Source of the DNA: Poindextera sp035604135
GTDB taxonomy: Bacteria > Pseudomonadota > Alphaproteobacteria > Caulobacterales > Caulobacteraceae
Length of the DNA stretch: 17,728 nt
Assembly (NCBI GenBank): GCA_035604135.1
Contig: DATNJB010000045.1
Span: forward strand, 1 to 17,728
Reading direction: 5' to 3'
Positions 7,330 to 14,714 of the stretch are shown here, in pieces (the first letter of the stretch is position 1; every line of letters begins with the position of its first letter). The notes under the pieces were generated by a model. The model saw nothing but the letters and a program-made list of their open reading frames with translations, was not told the DNA's origin and did not search any database. Both the position numbers and the translations under genes were made by a program.

Positions 7330-8760
7330 ATGACAGCATTCTGGGTGCGGACGGCGGCCGCGGCCGCAAGCGTGCTGACGTTGCAGGCATGCACCATGCC
7401 TCATTCGGAATATCCGCCGTCTGAGGACTATCAGACGCCAGCCGCGCTGCAGGCGCCGAAGCCGCAATACCCGGTCACCCAGGACCAGCCGCCGCCGGCT
7501 CAGTCGGCCGATCCGCACGACCCGGTCGCCAGTCCGACGCCGCCGGTGACCGCCCAACCGCTGCCGCCGCCGGCGCCCACCTCTGAGCCGACCGCCGACT
7601 TCGGGCCCCGGCCGACCTATGCAGTTGAATGGACCCAGCCGCTGCAGCTCTGGCAGGCGGCGCGACACCGCCGGGTACAACACGAGCGCGCCCGCACCCA
7701 CGTCGACGCGCGCGGCCGGCTCGAGGCCGCCGGCGAGGCCAAGACGGTCAGGATAAGGAAGGGCGACACGCTGCGCTTGCTCGCCAAACGCTACGGCACG
7801 ACTGCACGGGCGCTGATGAAGGCCAATGGGATCAGACATCCGGGCGATCTGGCGGTCGGCGAGCCGATCGTGGTCCCCGGAGCTCCCGCTGCGCTCACCC
7901 GGCGCGAAAGACGCGCGGAAGCGGCGGCCGAGATGCGCGAAGTCCGGACCCGAAAGACCTATCGCGCTCACAAAGGCGACACGATCTATTCCATCGGTCG
8001 CCGCTTCAAGATCTCGCCCAAGACGATCGAGACGCTGAACGGCTTTACCCAAAAGACCCGGCTGAAAACCGGCGAGCTCGTTCGGCTTCCCGGCTCGGAG
8101 GTCGAAGTTGCTGAGGAGCGGACGCCGCCCCGCGTCGAGCCCTCGCGGCCGGTCACAGAAGCGCCGTCGAGCGAGGCGGCGCGCTCGATGACCGAGCCGG
8201 ACCATCCGATTCCTTACGCCGAGCTGCCGGGCCACCTCGAGGGGCCGAACGCGTCATACGCACCCGTCCCGTCCATCGCGGCCCCGCCTGAACGCCCGAT
8301 CGTGCCGCCGGTGGCGCAGCCGCAGCCGTTGGGGCCGCCCGACGCCTCCGTGCTGATGGCCGGGCGGGGGCGCTTCGTCTGGCCGGTGCGCGGGACCGTG
8401 TTCTCGGGTTTCGGCCCGAAGGCCGGCGGACAACGCAGCGACGGTATCGACATCGCCGCTCCGCTTGGAACGCCCGTCATGGCCGCGGCGACCGGCGATG
8501 TGGTGTACGCCGGCGCGCTCCCCGAGCTGGGCAACCTGGTCCTGGTGAAGCATCAGGACGGTTGGATCACGGCCTACGCGCATCTCTCGAAGACCGAGGT
8601 CAGGATCAAGGATCACGTGACCCAGGGCCAGGAGGTCGGCCAAGCCGGCCAGTCGGGCAGCGCCGCCCAATCGGAGGTTTACTTCGAAATCCGCTACGCG
8701 CCGACCCCGCGCGACAAGGCGAGGCCGGTCGACCCAGCACTCTTGCTGGCGAGCCAGTAG
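7330..8760 (+). CDS. dipM: NlpD/DipM-type LysM and degenerate LytM (M23-fold) envelope protein
   Basis: This 476-aa cell-wall protein probably controls amidases at division. The N-terminus (1-21, ending LTLQAC) looks like a lipoprotein signal with lipidation at Cys21, although Gln at -2 is unusual. A Pro-rich linker follows. LysM domains lie at about 138-184 (IRKGDTLRLLAKRYG...) and 210-255 (AHKGDTIYSIGRRF...), and a LytM/M23 fold at about 345-472. The first zinc ligand of HxxxD is Ser370 (SDGID, Asp374 kept) and the usual HLHFE reads EVYFE (449-453), so it is probably not a peptidase, like E. coli NlpD and Caulobacter DipM. The ATG at 7330 is chosen for the signal sequence, with GAGGG at 7315-7319; upstream in-frame starts (for example 7276) lack one. 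The position after surE-pcm supports the identification. The dipM symbol is by analogy. Confidence 0.85.
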   Translation: MTAFWVRTAAAAASVLTLQACTMPHSEYPPSEDYQTPAALQAPKPQYPVTQDQPPPAQSADPHDPVASPTPPVTAQPLPPPAPTSEPTADFGPRPTYAVEWTQPLQLWQAARHRRVQHERARTHVDARGRLEAAGEAKTVRIRKGDTLRLLAKRYGTTARALMKANGIRHPGDLAVGEPIVVPGAPAALTRRERRAEAAAEMREVRTRKTYRAHKGDTIYSIGRRFKISPKTIETLNGFTQKTRLKTGELVRLPGSEVEVAEERTPPRVEPSRPVTEAPSSEAARSMTEPDHPIPYAELPGHLEGPNASYAPVPSIAAPPERPIVPPVAQPQPLGPPDASVLMAGRGRFVWPVRGTVFSGFGPKAGGQRSDGIDIAAPLGTPVMAAATGDVVYAGALPELGNLVLVKHQDGWITAYAHLSKTEVRIKDHVTQGQEVGQAGQSGSAAQSEVYFEIRYAPTPRDKARPVDPALLLASQ

Positions 8761-8854
8761 GCAGTCCATCGACGCTGAATGACAGCGAATTAAGCTGCTT
8801 TGCGCGGGCGGATGCGGTTAGCTTCGCCGCTTGTTCTCCTGGGAGAGACTGACG

Positions 8855-9703
8855 ATGCGTGCAGCGTTGGCCCTTGTCGCGGGCTTTGCCGCCCTTGGCT
8901 GGGCCGGCCTGGCCTCGGCGCAGAGCATCGAATTCCGCAACGTCTCCGCCCGCGTGGTGATCATCCCCGAGCAGCGCTCGGACGTGCAGGTCATCGTCCT
9001 GAAAACCAATCCGCGCTTGCCGCTCAGGATCAGCAAGAGCTTCGGCGACCGGACTATCGTCAACGGCGGCGACTGGTTCGGCCTGTTCTGGGGCGCACAT
9101 GCCGACTGCAGCGGCGGCGACGCGCCTTGGACCGACGTGCCGAGTGTCGGCCGCGTCGCTTATGCGGACCTGCCGCAGATCACCGTGCGCGTGCCGGAGG
9201 ATGCGGTCGTCGAGGCGGGGGGCGCGATCTATGGGAGCGTCGGCCGTTCCCAGAGCCTTCACCTACGCATCGCCGGCTGCGGCGCGTGGACCGTCGCCAA
9301 CGTCGCCGGCGGGCTCGACGTGGTCGCGGCAGGATCGGGGCGCCTGCATACCGGCTCCGCCGGCCGCATGAGCCTGTCGATCGCCGGCGCCTCCGACGCC
9401 ACGACGACCGAGGTGCAAGACGGACTCGAGGTGTCCATCGCCGGCGCCGGCGATGTGCACGTTGGCCAAGCCTCGGGCCCGGTCGAGGTGAACATGGCTG
9501 GCGGCGGCAGCGTGCGCATCGACGGGGGTCGGGCCACCAGCGTCGGCGTCAACATCATGGGTTCGGGCGACGTCGACTACGGCGGCGTCGCCGACACGCT
9601 CCAGGCCAACATCGCGGGCTCCGGCGACATTCACGCGGCCAAGGTCCTGGGCGCGGTGAGCCGGTCGATCGCCGGCGCCGGCTCGGTCGAAGTCGGGCCT
9701 TAA
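8855..9703 (+). CDS. exported DUF2807 (head GIN domain-like) beta-repeat protein
   Basis: The 282-aa protein has a clear signal peptide (MRAALALVAGFAALGWAGLASA, cleavage about 22/23), so it is periplasmic or surface exposed. From about residue 135 it consists of imperfect repeats near 20 residues each, with the core I-A-G-[AS]-G-[DS] (RIAGCG, SIAGAS, SIAGAG, NMAGGG, NIMGSG, NIAGSG, SIAGAG). This is the pattern of the 'putative auto-transporter adhesin, head GIN domain' family, expected to form a right-handed beta helix. Its function is unknown. The ATG at 8855 follows GGGAGAG (8841-8847); an upstream ATG at 8831 would bury the signal peptide. It is convergent with hyfI, with 3 bases between stop codons. 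Confidence 0.83.
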   Translation: MRAALALVAGFAALGWAGLASAQSIEFRNVSARVVIIPEQRSDVQVIVLKTNPRLPLRISKSFGDRTIVNGGDWFGLFWGAHADCSGGDAPWTDVPSVGRVAYADLPQITVRVPEDAVVEAGGAIYGSVGRSQSLHLRIAGCGAWTVANVAGGLDVVAAGSGRLHTGSAGRMSLSIAGASDATTTEVQDGLEVSIAGAGDVHVGQASGPVEVNMAGGGSVRIDGGRATSVGVNIMGSGDVDYGGVADTLQANIAGSGDIHAAKVLGAVSRSIAGAGSVEVGP

Positions 9704-9706
9704 GGC

Positions 9707-10213
9707 TCAGCCGAGCAACGCGAGCAGTCCCCCAAGGAGCGCCGTCGGGCTCGGCGGGCAGCCTGGAATGGTGAGGTCGACAGGAACCACGGCAGAGACG
9801 CCGCCGGCGCAGGCGTAGCTGCCGGCGAAGAGGCCGCCGTCGATCGCGCAGACGCCAGCCGCCACGACCCACTTGGGCGCCGGTGTGGCCGCGAAGGTTC
9901 GCTCCAGCGCCTCCTTCATGTTCAGCGTCACGGGGCCGGTGACCAGCAGCACGTCGGCATGCCGCGGCGAGGCGACGAAGCGCAGGCCGAAACGCTCAAG
10001 GTCATAGTATGCGTTGCTCAGCGCATGGATCTCGAGCTCGCAAGCGTTGCACGAGCCGGCGTCGACCTGGCGGATCGAAAGGCTCCGGCCGAGCCGCTTG
10101 CGCGCGGCGGCCTCGAACGCGGCGCCCAGTTCGCTGAGGCCGAGCGGCGCGGGCGCGGCCTCGGTCGCGGCAGGCCTCAGGAGCCCTTCGGCAAAGAGCC
10201 TCGTCATACTCAT
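9707..10213 (-). CDS. hyfI: HyfI/NuoB-like [4Fe-4S] small subunit
   Basis: This is the small electron-transfer subunit of a hydrogenase-4/complex I-type complex, on the cytoplasmic face. The 168-aa product carries the four cysteines expected for the proximal (N2-type) [4Fe-4S] cluster: Cys55 and Cys58 in GSCNACELE, Cys122 in GVCAIDGG and Cys152 in PGCPPSP. The CxxCE spacing is as in HycG/HyfI rather than NuoB, which has adjacent cysteines. The ATG at 10213 is one base after the stop of the hyfG-like gene; a second ATG at 10207 is possible, and no strong ribosome-binding site is seen. It is the last gene of the leftward operon. The intact ligands suggest the complex still moves electrons. Confidence 0.9.
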   Translation of the reverse strand: MSMTRLFAEGLLRPAATEAAPAPLGLSELGAAFEAAARKRLGRSLSIRQVDAGSCNACELEIHALSNAYYDLERFGLRFVASPRHADVLLVTGPVTLNMKEALERTFAATPAPKWVVAAGVCAIDGGLFAGSYACAGGVSAVVPVDLTIPGCPPSPTALLGGLLALLG

Positions 10214-10214
10214 T

Positions 10215-11663
10215 CTAGAGGTCGACCCCGGCGTACGAGCAGTTGAAGGACTTGTTGCATAAGGGAAAGTCGGCAACGATGTTCCCCTCAATGGCGGCCT
10301 CGAGCAGCGGCCACTGGAACCACGAGGGATCGCGCAGGCAGGCGCCGGCGACCGCGCCGCCGGCCAATCGGAGCCAGACGAACACGTCGCCGCGGAAGCC
10401 TTCGACGAGCGCGATCCCCTCGCCGTCGCATGACGAAAGCCCGACCGCGACCGGTCCGTCAGGGGCGCGAGCCAGGATCTGCTCGACGAGGCTCAGGCTC
10501 TGCCAGACCTCCTCGATCCGCACCCAGACGCGAGCGTTGACGTCGCCCTCGTCGCGGGTGGGGACCTGGAAGTCGAGCGTGTCGTAGGGTGGGTAGGCGA
10601 ACGCCTTGCGGGCGTCGAAGGCCCTGCCGCTTGCCCGGCCGACAAAGCCACCGGCGCTAAACCGGCGTGCGAGCTCGCGCCCGACGACGCCGGTGCCCAC
10701 CATGCGGTCCTGCAGCGATGCGGTGTCGTCGTAGACCTCGGCGAGCAGCGCCAGGCGCTCACGGACGAGCCCGACCAGCGCTGCGATCGCGGCCGCTCCG
10801 GCGGCATCAAGGTCGACGGCGACGCCGCCCGGGGTGATGCGATCCATCATCAGGCGATGGCCAAAAGCGGCATCGGCCGCGCGCAGCACCTGCTCACGCA
10901 GCATCGCGCAGTGGGCGTGCATGATGGCGAAGGCCGCGTCGTTGCAGACAGCGCCGATATCGCCGAGGTGGTTGGCGAGGCGCTCCAGCTCGGCCATGAG
11001 CGCGCGAAGCCAGTGCGCACGCGCCGGCGCCTCGATCGCAAGGGCATCTTCGGCGGCGCGGGCGAAGGCGATGGCGTAAGCGACCGTCGAGTCGCCGCTG
11101 ACGCGGCCCGCGAGCTGCGTCGCGCGACCGACATCGGCGCCGCGCATCAGCCGCTCGACGCCGCGGTGGACATAGCCAAGGCGCTCCTCCAGCCGCACGA
11201 CGGTCTCGCCGCTGGCGGTGAAGCGAAAGTGGCCGGGCTCGATGATCCCGGCGTGGACAGGCCCGACCGGGATCTGATGCAGGCTCTCACCCTCCGAGGG
11301 CAGGAAGGCGTATGGGGTCGGTCCGGCCGCCGGCGCCGCGGTCCCGAGGGGATGGCCGATGGGCCAGCGCCCGTGATCGAGCCAGGGCCGCGTATCGAGC
11401 GCGCCATCGGCGGCCAGGCCGGTCAGGTCGAAGAGCGCGCGCTCAAGTCGGATCGCGGGCGGATGGCGCGCGCCAACCGAGGGGAAGCGGCCGCCCGGGC
11501 AGGGCAGCTCAAGCACCGCGATTGCGGGTCCGCCGGCGTGCGTGGCCATGCGCGCCACGCCCGGTTGGCCCCAGAGCGCGAGCAGCGTCCGCTCGCCGCT
11601 CACGAGAGCCTCGATCGCGTCCCCCCAGCCCGCTTCGTCGATCGTTTCGCGCGCCCACATCAT
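10215..11663 (-). CDS. hyfG: HyfG-like large subunit (NuoC-NuoD fusion) lacking NiFe ligands
   Basis: The 482-aa protein is related to HyfG/HycE and to complex I NuoC+NuoD. Residues 1-120 are a divergent 30-kDa-like domain. The 49-kDa-like part starts with LHQIPVGPVHAGIIEPGHFRF (128-148) and RLGYVHRGVERLM (161-173). At the place where NiFe enzymes have RxCGxC, this protein has RVSGDST (187-193), with no cysteine. The C-terminus (CNKSFNCSYAGVDL) has Cys469 and Cys475, which are not in CxxC spacing. It therefore cannot hold a normal NiFe centre and is best viewed as an energy-converting hydrogenase-related (Ehr) type subunit, possibly reacting with a quinone or unknown redox partner. The ATG at 11663 overlaps the hyfF stop (ATGA); longer in-frame extensions run through hyfF and are rejected. 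Confidence 0.88.
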   Translation of the reverse strand: MMWARETIDEAGWGDAIEALVSGERTLLALWGQPGVARMATHAGGPAIAVLELPCPGGRFPSVGARHPPAIRLERALFDLTGLAADGALDTRPWLDHGRWPIGHPLGTAAPAAGPTPYAFLPSEGESLHQIPVGPVHAGIIEPGHFRFTASGETVVRLEERLGYVHRGVERLMRGADVGRATQLAGRVSGDSTVAYAIAFARAAEDALAIEAPARAHWLRALMAELERLANHLGDIGAVCNDAAFAIMHAHCAMLREQVLRAADAAFGHRLMMDRITPGGVAVDLDAAGAAAIAALVGLVRERLALLAEVYDDTASLQDRMVGTGVVGRELARRFSAGGFVGRASGRAFDARKAFAYPPYDTLDFQVPTRDEGDVNARVWVRIEEVWQSLSLVEQILARAPDGPVAVGLSSCDGEGIALVEGFRGDVFVWLRLAGGAVAGACLRDPSWFQWPLLEAAIEGNIVADFPLCNKSFNCSYAGVDL

Positions 11664-13096
11664 CCGAGCAGCTTCGCTACGTGCTGGAACCAGACAGTGA
11701 TGAGAGGGGGAAAGAAGACGCCCGCGACGACCACCAGGGCGAGATGGCTGAACATCGGCAGGTACGACGCCTTGGCCGGCGCGGCCCCGGGGCTCGGCTC
11801 GCCGAACGCCAGGCCCTGTAAGCGCAGCAACAGCGCGCCGAAGGCGACGAGCAGGCCGAAGACGAGCGGGATGGCGAGCAACGGCTGGCGCGCGAACGTC
11901 GAGCTGACCACGAGGAATTCCGAGGTGAAGATTCCAGAGGGCGGCAGGCCGGCGATGGCGGCGACGCTGGCCGCCAGCGCCCAACCCAAGACGGGATGGG
12001 TGACCGTCAGTCCCCGAATGTCGGCTATCGACTGCGTGCCCTTTACCTGGGCGATGTGGCCGACGTTGAAAAAGATCGCCGACTTGGTCAGCGAGTGCAT
12101 GGTCATGTGCAGCAGGCCAGCGAAATTGGCCAAGGGTCCGCCCATGCCGAAGGCGAACGCGATGATCCCCATGTGCTCGATCGAGGAGTAGGCGAACAGC
12201 CGTTTGATGTCGCGCCGCCGGTAGAGCATGAACGCGGCGAAGATCAGCGAGACCAGTCCCATCACGATCATCAGCGGTCCCGGCGCGATGGCCGCCGGAT
12301 TGGCCGCGAGCAGGATCTTGAAGCGCAGCAGCGCGTAGAGCGCGACGTTCAGCAGGAGGCCGGAAAGCACGGCCGAGATCGGCGTCGGTCCCTCGGCGTG
12401 GGCGTCAGGCAGCCAGGCGTGCAGGGGCGCCAGGCCCACCTTGGTCCCATAGCCCAGCATGAGGAAGACGAAGGCGAGGTTGAGCAGAGCTGGATCGAAG
12501 GCGTGCGCATGGGCGACGAGCACGGTCCAGACCATGCCCGGCAACCCCTCGCCCACGACCGGCCTGGCGGCGACGTAGACGAGGATGGTGCCGAACAGCG
12601 CGAGCGCGATGCCGACGCTGCCCAGAATGAAGTATTTCCACGCCGCCTCGATCGCCTCGTGCGTGCGGTAGACGGCCACCATCATCACCGTCGTCAACGT
12701 GGCGAGCTCGATCGCCACCCACATCAGCCCGATGTTGTTGGCCGCCAGCGCCAGGTTCATCGCGAACATCAGCACCTGGTACATGGCGTGGTAGAACCTG
12801 AGGCGCGTGGGCGTCAGGCGGCCGGTCTCGACCTCGTGCGCGATGTAGCTGGCGGAGAAGACGCTGGTGGTGAAGCCGACGAAGGCCGAGAGCACGATGA
12901 AGACGATGCTGAGATCATCGACCCTCAGATAGAGCCCGCCGGCGGGCCGCACGACGAGGAGCGACAGCGCAGCACAGAGCGTGGCCAGGCTGGCCAGCAC
13001 GTTCAAGGTTGCAGACGCGCGATAGCCTGGTAGCAACGCAAGCACGCCCGCCGCGACCAGCGGGATGATCAGGATCGTTTCGAGCGCGTTGATCAT
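11660..13096 (-). CDS. hyfF: HyfF-type antiporter-like membrane subunit
   Basis: This 478-aa polytopic protein of the NuoL/M/N-Mrp family likely forms a proton (or sodium) channel in the membrane arm. About 14 hydrophobic segments can be traced. Conserved charged residues of the channel are present: Glu130 in MWVAIELATL, Lys154 in AAWKYFILGS, Lys219 and His226 in GYGTKVGLAPLHAWLPDAH, and Lys338 in MHSLTKSAIFF. The ATG at 13096 overlaps the end of hyfE (ATGA). The 3' end overlaps the hyfG-like gene in the same way, so the whole set is translationally coupled. HyfF is preferred over NuoM/N because of the neighbours and the short C-terminus. Confidence 0.93.
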   Translation of the reverse strand: MINALETILIIPLVAAGVLALLPGYRASATLNVLASLATLCAALSLLVVRPAGGLYLRVDDLSIVFIVLSAFVGFTTSVFSASYIAHEVETGRLTPTRLRFYHAMYQVLMFAMNLALAANNIGLMWVAIELATLTTVMMVAVYRTHEAIEAAWKYFILGSVGIALALFGTILVYVAARPVVGEGLPGMVWTVLVAHAHAFDPALLNLAFVFLMLGYGTKVGLAPLHAWLPDAHAEGPTPISAVLSGLLLNVALYALLRFKILLAANPAAIAPGPLMIVMGLVSLIFAAFMLYRRRDIKRLFAYSSIEHMGIIAFAFGMGGPLANFAGLLHMTMHSLTKSAIFFNVGHIAQVKGTQSIADIRGLTVTHPVLGWALAASVAAIAGLPPSGIFTSEFLVVSSTFARQPLLAIPLVFGLLVAFGALLLRLQGLAFGEPSPGAAPAKASYLPMFSHLALVVVAGVFFPPLITVWFQHVAKLLG

Positions 13097-13755
13097 CCGC
13101 GGTCTCCCCGGAATCGATCGAGCGCGGTCACGTCGACGGTCTCGAAGCGCTCACGGATGCGGAACAAGAAGACGCCGATCACGATGAAGGCGATCAGCAC
13201 CGAGAAGGCGACGCTGATCTCGACCACCAGCGGCATGCCCTTGGCCCCGGTCGCCGCCAGCACAAGGCCGTTCTCGAGCGACATGAAACCCACGACGAGC
13301 CCAACGGCGTTGCGCCGCGTCACCATCATCAGGAGCCCGAGCAGCACGACCGAGAGCGCGAACGCCAGATCCTCGCGCGCGAGCCGGTCGGCGTCCGGCG
13401 TGACGCCGAGCATCACGACCAGCGCCAGCGCCACCAGGCCGATTCCGGCGAGCATGGTGGGACCGACCCCGACCACCTGATCGATCTCGCGGTGGATGCC
13501 GAGAGCCTTGATCATCCGGTGCAGGGCGATCGGAATGACCAGCGCCTTGAACAGCAGTGCGATCGCCGCCGTCACGTAGAGATGCGGCTCGCCCTGGACG
13601 TAGGCCTGCCAGGCGACCGACAGCGCCAGCGTCACTGCCTGGACGGCGAACACGTTGATCAGGGCCGTCAGCCGGTCCTGGTAGAGCATGAGTAGGCTGA
13701 TGAGCACCAAGCCGCCGGCGAGCAGGTGGGCGATGTCGAAGGAAAGTCCGCTCAT
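13093..13755 (-). CDS. hyfE: HyfE membrane subunit (NuoK-related)
   Basis: The 220-aa integral membrane protein corresponds to HyfE of hydrogenase-4. Its C-terminal half resembles NuoK (complex I), with the conserved membrane glutamates Glu161 (FMSLENGLVL) and Glu179 (LVVEISVAF) on the proton path. About six to seven hydrophobic segments are seen, with a charged cytoplasmic tail (198-220). The ATG at 13755 overlaps the hyfC stop and the TGA overlaps the hyfF start. The length matches E. coli HyfE closely. Confidence 0.93.
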   Translation of the reverse strand: MSGLSFDIAHLLAGGLVLISLLMLYQDRLTALINVFAVQAVTLALSVAWQAYVQGEPHLYVTAAIALLFKALVIPIALHRMIKALGIHREIDQVVGVGPTMLAGIGLVALALVVMLGVTPDADRLAREDLAFALSVVLLGLLMMVTRRNAVGLVVGFMSLENGLVLAATGAKGMPLVVEISVAFSVLIAFIVIGVFLFRIRERFETVDVTALDRFRGDRG

Positions 13756-14714
13756 CGCAGGCCACCTCGGGAGACGAACAGCAGGAGCACGCCGAGGAAG
13801 CCCATCATGAACGCGGCGCCCAGGAACGCGGGCACGCGGAACACCCGCATCTTGGCGATCGCCGTCTCGAATCCGGCGAGCAGGACGCCGGCGACGGCCA
13901 GCTTGCCGACGTACGCCGCGACGCCGATGGCAAGAGCTTCGGGGCCAGCCCCGGCCGGGGCGATGCCCCAGGGCGCGAAGACGCAGGCGATCAGCGACAC
14001 ATAGAGCAGCAGCTGCAGCGACGAGGCGAGCTCAAGGACCGCCAGGTGCCGTCCGGAATACTCGAGCACCATGGCCTCATGGACCATGGTCAGCTCGAGG
14101 TGGGTCGACGGATTGTCGACTGGGATGCGCGCGTTCTCGGCGAGCGCCACCATGATGAGCGCGACGAGGGACAGCGCCAGCGTGACCCTTAGCCCGACGT
14201 TCGACGAAAGCATGTAACTCGCGACAGTGGAGAGCTGGGTCGAGCCGGCCAGCAGCGCCAGCGAGAAGACGATCATCAGCATTGCCGGTTCGGCCAGCGA
14301 GGCGATCATGACCTCGCGCGAAGCCCCGATGCCACCGAAGCTCGTGCCGACGTCCATCCCGGCCAGCGCCAGGAAGAAGCGCGCGCTGCCGAGGAGCGCG
14401 ATGATGGCGATCAGGTCGGCGGACCAGGAGAAAAGCAGACCCGTGGCGAAGGTGGGAACCAGCGCGGCCGCGACCCAGGTCCCGGCGAAGACCAGGTAGG
14501 GCGCGGCGCGGAAGAGCCAGGAGGCGTTCTCCGCCAGTACTGCCTCCTTGCGCATCAGCCGCCAGAGGTCGCGGTAGGGCTGCAGCAGCGGCGGGCCGCG
14601 GCGGCGGACTAGACGCGCCTTCACTTTGCGCACGAAACCGGTCAGCAGGGGCGCGAGCGCCAGCACCAGAGCCATCTGGCCGCCCTGGATCGCAAGCGAG
14701 GCGATCAGCGCCAT
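13752..14714 (-). CDS. hyfC: HyfC membrane subunit (NuoH-like)
   Basis: The 320-aa membrane protein of the NuoH/HycD/HyfC family links the redox subunits to the membrane arm. Key signatures are RRRGPPLLQPYRDLWRLMRKE at 37-57 (cytoplasmic loop) and ENARIPVDNPSTHLELTMVHEAMVLEYSG at 193-221, with the invariant acidic residues that touch the quinone/redox module in complex I relatives. About eight hydrophobic segments are present. It begins inside the end of hyfB (overlap 14705-14714) and ends overlapping hyfE. HyfC/HycD fits better than NuoH because of the 'VDNPSTHLELTMVHEAMVLEYSG' variant and its neighbours. Confidence 0.94.
   Translation of the reverse strand: MALIASLAIQGGQMALVLALAPLLTGFVRKVKARLVRRRGPPLLQPYRDLWRLMRKEAVLAENASWLFRAAPYLVFAGTWVAAALVPTFATGLLFSWSADLIAIIALLGSARFFLALAGMDVGTSFGGIGASREVMIASLAEPAMLMIVFSLALLAGSTQLSTVASYMLSSNVGLRVTLALSLVALIMVALAENARIPVDNPSTHLELTMVHEAMVLEYSGRHLAVLELASSLQLLLYVSLIACVFAPWGIAPAGAGPEALAIGVAAYVGKLAVAGVLLAGFETAIAKMRVFRVPAFLGAAFMMGFLGVLLLFVSRGGLR

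Noticed and set aside
7235..7330. Small gene between pcm and the DipM-type gene
   Set aside because: The short frame from the ATG at 7235 is Arg/Trp-rich, has no ribosome-binding site and no recognisable pattern.
9250..9700. DNA tandem repeat in the beta-repeat gene
   Set aside because: Similarity is at protein level (IAGxG turns); the DNA copies are diverged and part of a coding sequence.
10215..11663. A functional NiFe hydrogenase large subunit
   Set aside because: Homology to HyfG/HycE is clear, but both cysteine pairs needed to bind the NiFe centre are missing.
10857..12191. 444-aa open frame on the plus strand across the hyfG-like and hyfF genes
   Set aside because: It crosses two well-supported opposite-strand genes and has shadow-type composition with no domain.
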